Below are positions 8,454 through 16,578 of a DNA stretch of 64,000 nt, in pieces. Within the stretch, counting starts at the first letter, position 1. Every line of letters begins with the position of its first letter. Origin of the DNA: an uncultured Sutterella sp. (lineage in GTDB: Bacteria > Pseudomonadota > Gammaproteobacteria > Burkholderiales > Burkholderiaceae_F); assembly GCA_905213905.1 (NCBI GenBank), contig CAJMKD010000001.1, forward strand, positions 186,001 to 250,000, written 5' to 3'. The notes under the pieces are model-generated. The model was not told where the DNA came from and did not search any database. It worked only from the letters and a program-made list of their open reading frames with translations. Made by a program: the position numbers and the translations under genes.

Positions 8454-9773
8454 TCAATTTTGTGCATCAGACTTCGTGTTCTCGCGTTTTTTGTTTCGGG
8501 TAACGAGTACCTGGTCAATGCGATTATTGTCGACGTCAAGAACTTCGAAGGTGTAGTCTGCGCAAACAACCTTGTCAGTGCGCTTCGGGATTTTGCGCAA
8601 CATGTACATCATGAAGCCTGCGATTGTTTCGTAAGAAGAGTCTTCAGGGAGTTCGTCGATTTCCAGCGCATGCTCGATGTCATCAATCGGTGTTGAACCA
8701 TCCACGAGCCAAGTGTCTTCATCTCGTTGAATGATCTGTACGTCGTCAGAGGTTAGCACCAGATCGCCCATCACCGTCGACATGACGTCGTTGATCGTAA
8801 TCATGCCGACCAGAAGCGCATATTCATTGATGATGACGGCGAAATCTTCATGCGTGCGTTGAAATACATCAAGCACTTCAGAAAGCGTCAGCGAATCCGG
8901 AATGAAGTGGCATGGCTGAACCAAATCGGAACCTTGGAAGGTAAGGGGCTTTTCGTCCAGAACGCGGCGAAGCAGATGCTTGGAGTCGACAAACCCTACG
9001 ACATGGTCGAGGTCTTTGTCGCAGACAAGGAATCGGTTGTAAGGAACGGTGGCGATTTTGGCTCGGATGCTTGCTTCCGTTTCATCGAGCGTGAAATAGA
9101 CAATATTTTCTCGGGGCGTCATTGCTGATGGCGCCAGGCGACTTTCAAGTTCAAAAACGTTCTGAATGACCGCTTCCTCCTGCGGAGCGATGACGCCAGC
9201 TGCAGCGCCAGCGCCGACACTGGCAAGAATGTCCTCACTTGTGATGGTTTCCTGGCGCATCGTCGGTACGCCCAGCGTTTTCATGCAAGCATCGGAGAGT
9301 TTCTCAAGCACGAAAACGATTGGTCTGAAGATGCGAATAAGAAAGCGCATCGGACGCGCAGTCGCCATGGCGATAGCTTCTGGCCGGGCAATAGCCAGAC
9401 GCTTCGGCAGCAGGTCAGAGAAAATGACGAAAAGCGCAGTTGCGATGACGAAGGAGATGATGAATGAGACGTTGCTCAGGTCATGCTCTGGCAGGAGCCG
9501 TTTGAAGCACCATTCAAAAAACGGAGAAAAAGCAGCATCGCCTACGATGCCGCCCAACAGTGTTACGGCATTGACGCAGACCTGCAATGCAGAAAAAAAC
9601 TGTCCAGGATGGGATTGAAATTCGAGAGCGATCGCTGCTCGACGGTCACCTTCGTCAGCTAGCGTCTGCAGTCGTGTTTTGGAGGCTGCGGCCAGGGAGA
9701 TCTCGGCTGAGGAGAAAAAAGCCGCGGTTATCACGAGCAGGAAGAGAGACGCTATCTGAACATATGAGGACAT
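8454..9773 (-). CDS. CNNM/CorC-HlyC family membrane protein with CBS pair
   Basis: Protein of 439 residues. The N-terminal DUF21 (CNNM) membrane domain, about residues 1-180, opens with a hydrophobic helix and the family motif FFSSAEISLAAASKTRL. Further membrane segments include VSFIISFVIATALFVIFSDLLPKR. Two CBS domains follow (about 210-330), with MTPRENIVYF and INEYALLVGMITINDVM. The C-terminus is a CorC_HlyC transporter-associated domain (DTWLVDGSTPIDDIEHAL). Relatives such as YtfL/PaeA are linked to magnesium or cobalt efflux and polyamine tolerance. The substrate here is unknown. It is apparently monocistronic and divergent from the amino-acid transporter genes. Confidence 0.88.
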   Translation of the reverse strand: MSSYVQIASLFLLVITAAFFSSAEISLAAASKTRLQTLADEGDRRAAIALEFQSHPGQFFSALQVCVNAVTLLGGIVGDAAFSPFFEWCFKRLLPEHDLSNVSFIISFVIATALFVIFSDLLPKRLAIARPEAIAMATARPMRFLIRIFRPIVFVLEKLSDACMKTLGVPTMRQETITSEDILASVGAGAAAGVIAPQEEAVIQNVFELESRLAPSAMTPRENIVYFTLDETEASIRAKIATVPYNRFLVCDKDLDHVVGFVDSKHLLRRVLDEKPLTFQGSDLVQPCHFIPDSLTLSEVLDVFQRTHEDFAVIINEYALLVGMITINDVMSTVMGDLVLTSDDVQIIQRDEDTWLVDGSTPIDDIEHALEIDELPEDSSYETIAGFMMYMLRKIPKRTDKVVCADYTFEVLDVDNNRIDQVLVTRNKKRENTKSDAQN

Positions 9774-10133
9774 AAACCACCGCAGAAGTTAAAAGAACAT
9801 CGAATTTTATCACATTAAGCGTTTGATATTTTGCGAAATTTAAAAGTTATCCACAGGTCTTCAAAGGACGCTCGAGATAAACGACGATACAAATTTCGAC
9901 TGATGTCCGAGAGAATTTCTTTGGTTTTGACCAATGCTTCGGTTTCGATTGAGGGTACACTACTCAAAAAGCAATGTTGATTGTTTTCTCGATTTTGCTT
10001 GTGCTACTAGCGAATCGGGCAATTACTACTTAAACCACAAAACCAATGCGTTTCGAGGGGTTTATTTGTGTTTTCGCATGAAATCTGCAGCGAAGACCAC
10101 AGAAACGCAGACAGCATTCGGAGAAGGTTCGCC
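9774..10133. other. Divergent intergenic region, CorC-like gene / aapJ
   Basis: A 360-bp region without a convincing gene, AT-rich near 9795-9845. It must hold the promoters of both divergent genes. I could not assign a clear -35/-10 pair to either. It contains one perfect DnaA-box consensus, TTATCCACA, at 9847-9855. I found no second box, so it is not an origin by this evidence. A good ribosome site, GGAGAAGG, sits just before aapJ. Confidence 0.5.
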
Positions 10134-11153
10134 ATGAATATCAGGCTTATTTCTGCAGCGCTTATCTGCTGCTCCTGCGCGAGTGCGCCCGCTTTTGCTG
10201 GTGCGACGCTGGATAAAATCAAGGCGCGTGGAGAACTTGTTTGCGGAGTGAATACATCGGCGCCCGGTTTTTCGTCTGCTAATAGTCAGGGCAAGTGGGA
10301 AGGGCTTGATGTCAACCTCTGTCGCGGCGTCGCAGCCGCCATTCTTGGCGATGCCGACAAGGTGAAGTACGTGCCGCTCAGCTCGACTCAGCATATGACG
10401 GCGCTCGGATCGGGTGAAATCGACATGCTTGCGCGCAACACTACTTGGACCATGACGCGAGATGCAAGCCAGGGAGCTGCGTTTGTCGTTGTTTCCTATT
10501 ACGACGGTCAGGGTTTTATGGTGCCGAAGGACCTCGGCGTGAAGAAGCTCAGCGAGTTAGACGGTGCGACCGTTTGCGTGCAGACAGGCACAACGACAGA
10601 AAAGACGACAGCTGATTACTTTAATGCACATAAGATGCAGTACAAGACCGTTGTTTTCGATACGACTGAAGCAACGCAGAGTGCATTTATTTCTGGCCGT
10701 TGTGACGTTTACACGTCGGACCTTTCGGATTTGGCTGGCGTGCGAACTGTAGCGCCGGATCCTTCTAAGTTTGAAATTCTTCCGGAAACAATTACCAAGG
10801 AACCGCTCGGACCGGCTGTTCGGCGCGGAGACTGGGAATTTTTTGAAATTGTTCGCTGGTGTTTCCAGGCTTTTCTTGGTGCCGAGGAGTATGGAATTAC
10901 GCAGGCCAATGTTGATGAGATGCGTAAGTCCTCGACAGATCCGAATGTCATGCGTTTAGTCGGAACCGGTGAAGATATGGGGCGCATGCTCGGACTGGAT
11001 AAGGATTGGTCATATCGGATCATTAAGCAAGTCGGCAACTATGGTGAGTCCTGGGAAAAATATTTCGGCCCGAATTCGCCTCTCAATCTGCCTCGCGGCT
11101 TAAATAAGCTGTATTCGGACGGTGGCCTGATGTACGCTTTGCCGATTCGCTAA
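10134..11153 (+). CDS. aapJ: General amino-acid ABC transporter, substrate-binding protein
   Basis: Periplasmic binding component of an AapJQMP/BztABCD-type amino-acid importer. The ATG at 10134 has a GGAGAAGG ribosome site about 6 nt upstream and starts a clean signal peptide (MNIRLISAALICC, cut after AFA near residue 22). The mature protein has the bacterial extracellular solute-binding family 3 fold: GELVCGVNTSAPGFSS, KWEGLDVNLCRGVAAAI and ATVCVQTGTTTEKTTADY. At 339 residues it matches the AapJ class, which is longer than single-amino-acid binders. The hairpin at 11231-11256 separates it from the permease genes, so it is probably made in excess of them. Confidence 0.9.
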   Translation: MNIRLISAALICCSCASAPAFAGATLDKIKARGELVCGVNTSAPGFSSANSQGKWEGLDVNLCRGVAAAILGDADKVKYVPLSSTQHMTALGSGEIDMLARNTTWTMTRDASQGAAFVVVSYYDGQGFMVPKDLGVKKLSELDGATVCVQTGTTTEKTTADYFNAHKMQYKTVVFDTTEATQSAFISGRCDVYTSDLSDLAGVRTVAPDPSKFEILPETITKEPLGPAVRRGDWEFFEIVRWCFQAFLGAEEYGITQANVDEMRKSSTDPNVMRLVGTGEDMGRMLGLDKDWSYRIIKQVGNYGESWEKYFGPNSPLNLPRGLNKLYSDGGLMYALPIR

Positions 11154-11230
11154 TCGACTGCTGAACAACTTGTAGGCGCTCCGTACTTGCTGATCCTGCA
11201 GGCGCAGCGCGCGATGACTTTCCAATTGGA

Positions 11231-11260
11231 GGCTCCCCCGCAGAACGGGCGGAGCCTTTT
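11231..11260 (+). terminator. Intra-operon terminator/attenuator between aapJ and aapQ
   Basis: A GC-rich near-perfect hairpin, GGCTCCCCCG and CGGGCGGAGCC around a short loop, followed directly by TTTT. It sits 77 bp after the aapJ stop and about 20 bp before the likely aapQ start. Partial termination here would set the excess of binding protein over membrane subunits, a common arrangement in ABC importers. Confidence 0.65.
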
Positions 11261-11279
11261 GAAGCTCAACGGGATATCC

Positions 11280-12455
11280 ATGTTTTTCAGAGATTCCGAA
11301 AACACGATCGGTGATGAGGCCTGGCGTAGCCGGGAGCGTGCTCGGAAACGTCGGGAAATGCTTATTCAAGCTCTTTTCGTCGCGGGGCTGCTGCTTTTGG
11401 CTGGCTTTTTCGTCGTTAATGTAGAAAGTAATCTGGCGGCAAAGAACATTAAGAGCGGTTTTGGCTTTCTATTCAATCGCGCAGGGTTTGAAATCAGCGA
11501 TCAGCTGGTGCCGTATTCGAGCAACGATCCATTCTGGAAGGCTTTTCTCGTTGGGCTGCTTAATACTTTAAAAGTTTCTGGGCTCACGATAGTGTCAGCG
11601 ACTGTTCTCGGTGTTGTGGTTGGACTCATGCGGCTGGCAAGAAATCCGATGCTGCGGTTTCTTGGTGCGGCACATGTTGAGGCTTATCGCAACATCCCGC
11701 TGCTGGTGCTACTTCTTGCGCTCTACTTGGTTGTAACGGAACTATTGCCTGGCGTTAGACAGGCGATTCACCTTGGCAATTGGTTCTATCTGTCTAAGAC
11801 GGGGCTCCTATTCTCTGTGCCGCAGATGGGAGGGAGTGCGGCTCTTTTCGCACTTGTAGCATCCGCTCTATGCGGGGCATCGGTTTTTTATCTTTCGCGC
11901 CGTCGCTATACCAGCTTTGTTGCTGGTCTATTTGCCATCGGCGCTTTTGTTGTGACAGGTCTTGCTGTTTGGGTGGGCTGTGGCGCTGTGAGCGGATGGA
12001 ATCATCCTGTTCAGACTCGCTTTTCGATGCGCGGAGGACTCCAAATAACACCTGAATTTCTGACGCTTTGGGTTGGTCTGACACTCTTTACGTCTGCGTC
12101 CATTGCCGAAATCGTGCGCGCAGGCGTGGAGTCCGTTCGCCACGGGCAATGGGAAGCTGCTTATGCACTTGGACTGACTCGCGGTGAAGCTGTGAGCTAC
12201 GTCATTTTTCCACAGGCGCTTCGCCTTATCGTGCCGCCGCTTTCAAGTCAGTTCATGACGCTTACTAAAAATTCGTCGCTCGCTGTGATGGTCGGCTATC
12301 CCGATCTTGTCAACGTAGGAACGACTGCTCTTAATGTGACCGGCCAGGCGCTTGAAGTTATCTGCATCATTATGCTGGTTTATCTCACAGTTAATCTCAT
12401 CATTTCGCTTGTCATGAACGCGTTTAATACGCGAGTGACGGCAGGTGGCATTTAA
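11280..12455 (+). CDS. aapQ: General amino-acid ABC transporter, permease
   Basis: Inner-membrane subunit of the amino-acid importer. I chose the ATG at 11280 (391 residues, MFFRDSENTIGDEAWRSRERARKRRE) because upstream in-frame starts would place the terminator hairpin at 11231-11260 inside the coding sequence. Several membrane helices are visible, beginning at about residue 30. The permease motif that contacts the ATPase is present near the C-terminus (GQWEAAYALGLTRGEAVSYVI, then FPQALRLIVPPL). A large loop in the middle is typical of AapQ compared with shorter HisM/HisQ proteins. The gene is followed by aapM. Confidence 0.88.
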   Translation: MFFRDSENTIGDEAWRSRERARKRREMLIQALFVAGLLLLAGFFVVNVESNLAAKNIKSGFGFLFNRAGFEISDQLVPYSSNDPFWKAFLVGLLNTLKVSGLTIVSATVLGVVVGLMRLARNPMLRFLGAAHVEAYRNIPLLVLLLALYLVVTELLPGVRQAIHLGNWFYLSKTGLLFSVPQMGGSAALFALVASALCGASVFYLSRRRYTSFVAGLFAIGAFVVTGLAVWVGCGAVSGWNHPVQTRFSMRGGLQITPEFLTLWVGLTLFTSASIAEIVRAGVESVRHGQWEAAYALGLTRGEAVSYVIFPQALRLIVPPLSSQFMTLTKNSSLAVMVGYPDLVNVGTTALNVTGQALEVICIIMLVYLTVNLIISLVMNAFNTRVTAGGI

Positions 12456-12473
12456 CGCATTGGAGTGGGCGTC

Positions 12474-13568
12474 ATGAAAAATGTGCCGCAAGGGTTAAAT
12501 GCAGGTAGTTTTGTTGAGAGCGCGCGCCGAAAGTTTTTTTATTCGGTGCCAAGCACCATACTGAGCGTCGTGCTCGGTATTTTTGTTTGTTACATCTTTT
12601 ACGCACTGATTCAGTGGGGCGTGGCTAATGCTGTCTGGAGCCCCGATCTCAAAGCATGCCGTGCAACAAGCGGAGCTTGTTGGGGGTTTGTCGCAGAAAA
12701 GTGGCGTCTGATACTGTTCGGGCGCTTCCCCTATGAAGAACAGTGGCGACCTGTCATCGGCACCTTTGCCATTTTGACTGCGCTGGCTGCAACTGCTGTT
12801 CCTTTCTTTTGGAAGCGACCTCGTTCCTATGTTCTGCTGGCGAGTTGGATCATTGCGCTTGCTTGCTTTTTTACCTTGATGTATGGCGGTGTTGCCGGAC
12901 TCAAACCTGTCGGAACAGATCTTTGGGGCGGGCTGCCGCTTACGGTCATTGTGACGCTTATCGGTATGGGGCTGTCTTCTCCGATAGGCATTCTGCTGGC
13001 TATTGGCCGTCGCAGTAAATTGCCGGTCGTTTCTTTTCTTTCGACTGCGTATATTGAACTCGTCAGAGGCGTGCCGCTGATTACGGTGCTCTTTGTCGCT
13101 ACATTTATCTTTCCTCTGCTTTTGCCACAATGGCTGCAGATCGATGCTTTTTGGCGGGTGACCTTAGCCATTGTCCTATTTCAAGCTGCCTATATGGCGG
13201 AAACGGTCCGCGGCGGATTGCAAACGGTGCCCACGGGTCAATTCAACGCGGCAGCTTCACTCGGGTTGTCGATTCCGCAAAGCTACTTTCACGTCATACT
13301 CCCTCAAGCATTGGTCGCCATTATTCCCGCTTTTGTCAACAGTCTTATTTCATGTTTTCTTGATACTTCGCTTGTAACCATTGTCTCCATGTACGATTTG
13401 ACAGGGAGCCTTCGTCTTGCCTTGGGTGACGCGCAGTGGCGGGCTTTTTTCATTGAGGGCTATGTTTTCATTGCCTTGATTTACTTTTTTTCAAGTTTTG
13501 CTGTTTCAAGGTACAGTCAATGGTTGGAGCGTCGCATCAAGGGGAATAAGCGCCGCAATCTGCATTAA
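12474..13568 (+). CDS. aapM: General amino-acid ABC transporter, permease
   Basis: Second membrane subunit. The ATG at 12474 has a TGGAG ribosome site at good spacing; a GTG 9 bp earlier is less likely. The protein has 364 residues. The N-terminal helix starts near residue 25. Further helices occur in the middle, and the ATPase-contact loop reads TGQFNAAASLGLSIPQSYF followed by ILPQALVAIIPAF. It forms the membrane channel with AapQ. The next gene is not the expected aapP ATPase but a DUF1857 protein, so the energising subunit must be encoded elsewhere. Confidence 0.88.
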   Translation: MKNVPQGLNAGSFVESARRKFFYSVPSTILSVVLGIFVCYIFYALIQWGVANAVWSPDLKACRATSGACWGFVAEKWRLILFGRFPYEEQWRPVIGTFAILTALAATAVPFFWKRPRSYVLLASWIIALACFFTLMYGGVAGLKPVGTDLWGGLPLTVIVTLIGMGLSSPIGILLAIGRRSKLPVVSFLSTAYIELVRGVPLITVLFVATFIFPLLLPQWLQIDAFWRVTLAIVLFQAAYMAETVRGGLQTVPTGQFNAAASLGLSIPQSYFHVILPQALVAIIPAFVNSLISCFLDTSLVTIVSMYDLTGSLRLALGDAQWRAFFIEGYVFIALIYFFSSFAVSRYSQWLERRIKGNKRRNLH

Positions 13569-13577
13569 GTCTCAGCT

Positions 13578-14063
13578 ATGAAGTTTCACGAACACATCAT
13601 CCGTGTGAAAATGCCTAATCAATCTGGCCCGAGCCGCGACGCGCTTTGGCTTGGCATTGTTGAATTTGCGCACCATCCCGAATGCTTCTATGGAGAAATT
13701 GCCTCAAGCGAAGCTTTTGCCGAACATGTGACTGAGGCCGGCGTTTGCGAATTCGTGCGCCGTGTACGATTTCACGCTGGCAATCTTTCTTTCGAGGAAC
13801 GAGTCACGCTAGATGAAGCTGGTGGGATATACCGCAGTTTTTTTTCGGGTGATGACCTGCGTCCGGCTTCCGATTTCACGATGAAGCTGGAAGAACCAGA
13901 ACAAGGCAGCCTCTTTGTCCGATTTATATACAACGAGCAGCCGTGTGCTGAGGTTGATGGCGATGCGAGGGCTGCGCTTTTTGCCGCTCTGCGACGACAG
14001 GCTTATGAAGCAAAAGATCAGCAGATAATTGACGCTATATTGCAACGAATATCTGTTTCATAA
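13578..14063 (+). CDS. DUF1857 (AtaL-like, SRPBCC superfamily) protein
   Basis: Protein of 161 residues of the DUF1857/AtaL-like family, a helix-grip (START-like) fold thought to bind small hydrophobic ligands. Visible features are the early ALWLGIVEFAHHPE segment and the later LEEPEQGSLFVRFIYN strand pair typical of the family. No enzymatic residues are known. It starts 9 bp after aapM, so it is probably transcribed with the transporter, although no functional tie is evident. It occupies the place where the transporter ATPase gene is often found. Confidence 0.75.
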   Translation: MKFHEHIIRVKMPNQSGPSRDALWLGIVEFAHHPECFYGEIASSEAFAEHVTEAGVCEFVRRVRFHAGNLSFEERVTLDEAGGIYRSFFSGDDLRPASDFTMKLEEPEQGSLFVRFIYNEQPCAEVDGDARAALFAALRRQAYEAKDQQIIDAILQRISVS

Positions 14064-14132
14064 ACGTGCAGATCATGGGGTGTGAGGCTGCCGCAATCGG
14101 TAGAATGCCGGCTCTCTTGCCTTCGATTTACA

Positions 14133-14161
14133 ACGGGCGCAGCGACGAAGGCCGCGCCCGT
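14133..14161 (+). terminator. Terminator-like hairpin upstream of tex
   Basis: An 8-bp perfect inverted repeat, ACGGGCGC and GCGCCCGT with a 13-nt loop, followed by TT and a pyrimidine-rich stretch. It most likely ends the aap-DUF1857 transcript and supports placing the tex start downstream at 14189. Confidence 0.6.
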
Positions 14162-14188
14162 TTCGCTTATTTGCAGAACATTCTTGCT

Positions 14189-16516
14189 ATGGTCCAAACC
14201 TCTCTTTCCGATCGGCTCGCCGAACGACTCGCATCAGAAATTCACGCAGTGTCGAGTCAAGTGCTCGCAGCAGTTGAATTGCTCGACAGTGGCGCAACCG
14301 TGCCTTTTATTGCTCGCTATCGCAAAGAAGCTACAGGTGGTCTTTCTGACGATCAGTTACGCCTTCTGGTTGAACGGCTTGTATATCTTCGCGAATTGGA
14401 GGACCGTCGAGAAGTTGTTATCGCCGCGCTCAATGCTCAAGGCAAACTCACTGAATCTCTTCGTGCAGATATCGAAGCTGCGGATACCAAGCAGAGGCTT
14501 GAGGATCTTTACGCGCCCTACAAGCTGAAGCGCAGAACGCGAGCCATGATGGCTAGAGAAGCAGGGTTGGAACCTTTGTGTGACAAACTGCTGGCTTTTC
14601 GCTTGTTGGAGCCGCATGAAGCAGCCTTAGCGTTTGTGAATCCCGGTGCGGGTTTCGCTGATGCAGATTCGGTTCTTGCCGGTGCAAGAGACATTCTTGC
14701 CGAGCGTTTCAGTCTTGATCCTACGCTTCGCGAAAAACTGCGCTGTTACATGTCTCGTCATGGTGATGTTGTGTCACATGTTGCGCATGGCTTTGATGAA
14801 GCAGCAAGTCAGACTGACGGGGAAGCCATTAAGTTTCGCGATTATTTCAACTACAGGGAGAGCTATGAACGAGTGCCGTCGCATCGGGCGCTTGCTTTGT
14901 TCCGAGGACGGCGAGAAGGCTATCTTGATCTTTCAATTGAGTTGGACGAAGCCGCGGAGTCATCGGCGCGGCATCCGTGCGAGGTATTGATTGGCGAATA
15001 TTTTGACATCGGGGATGCCGACGGACCTACCGACGAGTGGTTGCGAGGTGTATGTCGCTGGGCTTGGCGCGTTAAAAGCCGTGCAGCGGTTGAGAACGAT
15101 CTATTTGAAGCACTTCAGGAACGGGCTGAAGAGACGGCCATCACAGTTTTTGGCGACAACTTGAAGGATCTTCTTCTTGCTGCACCAGCAGGACATTACG
15201 CGGTAGTAGGGCTTGATCCCGGTTTCCGAACTGGCGTGAAACTGGCTGTGATTGATGGAACCGGCCGCGTACTTGCGCATGATGTGCTGATGATGCATTC
15301 ATCCAAAGCACAGCTCGAAGTTGCAAAGGAAAAACTAGCTCGCTATATCCGAATGAGCAAGGCGGCGTTTGTGGCGATCGGCAACGGAACGGCAAGCAGA
15401 GAAACAGCTCACGTAGTGAACGAAGTGCTCAAAGCGGAGCCGTCCTTAGGTGCTCGGCGCGTGATCGTAAGTGAGGCTGGCGCTTCTGTTTATTCAGCTT
15501 CAGCTCTTGCGGCACAGGAGCTGCCGGAACTCGATGTGAGCTATCGCGGTGCCGTATCGATTGCACGCCGTTTGCAAGACCCGCTTGCCGAACTCGTGAA
15601 AATTGAACCGAAAGCCATCGGCGTAGGCCAATATCAGCATGACGTGGATGCAGGCAAACTTGAGCGTCGCCTTAATGCTGTAGTCGAGGACTGTGTCAAC
15701 TTTGTGGGTGTCGATGTCAATACGGCGAGTGCAGAACTTTTGGGGTATGTTGCTGGACTTACCAAGCGTGTCGCTAAAGAAATTGTTGATTTTCGAGAGG
15801 CGCACGGGCCTTTCGCTGATCGCACGCAGCTTTTACGTGTGCCCTATCTAGGTAATGCACGCTTTGAGCAAGCGGCAGGCTTTCTTCGCATTCCGCACGG
15901 ACGCAACCCGCTTGATGCCACAGGAGTGCATCCGGAAGCATATCAACTTGTTGAGAAGCTCCTGCAGCGTTGCGGCTGTTCGAGCATACGCGATGTTATG
16001 GGGAATGTAGCTTTTCTTCGTAGTCTGCGTCCAGCTGACTTTGCCGATGAGCATTTCGGCGTACCCACGGTGGTTGATATTCTGAAGGAACTCGAAAAAC
16101 CAGGGCGAGATCCCCGGTCAGAATTTAAAACTGCCTCATTTGATGAGACCGTTCAAAGCATTGAGGATCTTCGCGTCGGCATGAAGCTAGAGGGCGTGGT
16201 CACCAACGTTGCGGCATTTGGCGCGTTTATCGACATAGGAGTGCACGACAACGGTCTTGTACATGTTTCCGCCATGGCGGATCGATTCGTGAAGGATCCC
16301 CGCGAGGTTGTCAAAGTGGGCGATGTCGTTAAAGTGACCGTGACGGATGTAGATTTGAAGCGCAGAAGAATTGCACTTTCTATGCGAAGTGACGGTAAAA
16401 GTGCAGTTTCGGTCGGGCAGACTGCGTCGCGAGAAGACACGCGAAAACGTGGCTTGAGAGAATCGAAACGTGAGCAGACTGCGCTTGGCGCAGCTTTTGC
16501 TGCTCTTAAGCGATGA
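14189..16516 (+). CDS. tex: RNA-binding transcription accessory protein Tex
   Basis: Cytoplasmic nucleic-acid-binding protein linked to transcription and RNA turnover. I placed the start at 14189 (775 residues, MVQTSLSDRLAERLASEI), the normal Tex length. The longer open frame would run through the hairpin at 14133-14161. Domains in order are the N-terminal helical region (VPFIARYRKEATGGLSDDQLR), a YqgF/RNase H-like domain (VGLDPGFRTGVKLAVID), helix-hairpin-helix segments (VGVDVNTASAELLGYVAGLT) and a C-terminal S1 RNA-binding domain (KLEGVVTNVAAFGAFIDIGV). A short basic tail ends the protein. Confidence 0.93.
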   Translation: MVQTSLSDRLAERLASEIHAVSSQVLAAVELLDSGATVPFIARYRKEATGGLSDDQLRLLVERLVYLRELEDRREVVIAALNAQGKLTESLRADIEAADTKQRLEDLYAPYKLKRRTRAMMAREAGLEPLCDKLLAFRLLEPHEAALAFVNPGAGFADADSVLAGARDILAERFSLDPTLREKLRCYMSRHGDVVSHVAHGFDEAASQTDGEAIKFRDYFNYRESYERVPSHRALALFRGRREGYLDLSIELDEAAESSARHPCEVLIGEYFDIGDADGPTDEWLRGVCRWAWRVKSRAAVENDLFEALQERAEETAITVFGDNLKDLLLAAPAGHYAVVGLDPGFRTGVKLAVIDGTGRVLAHDVLMMHSSKAQLEVAKEKLARYIRMSKAAFVAIGNGTASRETAHVVNEVLKAEPSLGARRVIVSEAGASVYSASALAAQELPELDVSYRGAVSIARRLQDPLAELVKIEPKAIGVGQYQHDVDAGKLERRLNAVVEDCVNFVGVDVNTASAELLGYVAGLTKRVAKEIVDFREAHGPFADRTQLLRVPYLGNARFEQAAGFLRIPHGRNPLDATGVHPEAYQLVEKLLQRCGCSSIRDVMGNVAFLRSLRPADFADEHFGVPTVVDILKELEKPGRDPRSEFKTASFDETVQSIEDLRVGMKLEGVVTNVAAFGAFIDIGVHDNGLVHVSAMADRFVKDPREVVKVGDVVKVTVTDVDLKRRRIALSMRSDGKSAVSVGQTASREDTRKRGLRESKREQTALGAAFAALKR

Positions 16517-16523
16517 AAGGATT

Positions 16524-16564
16524 CAGGCGGCGTCGCAAGGGAAGTGGCGCCGCCTGTAGGTTTT
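16524..16564. terminator. Terminator between convergent tex and permease gene
   Basis: CAGGCGGCG and CGCCGCCTG form a 9-bp perfect stem 8 bp after the tex stop, followed by a T-containing stretch (GGTTTTAT). It probably serves tex, and its stem could also act on the opposite strand. Confidence 0.65.
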
Positions 16565-16578
16565 ATAAGATGTCTTGA

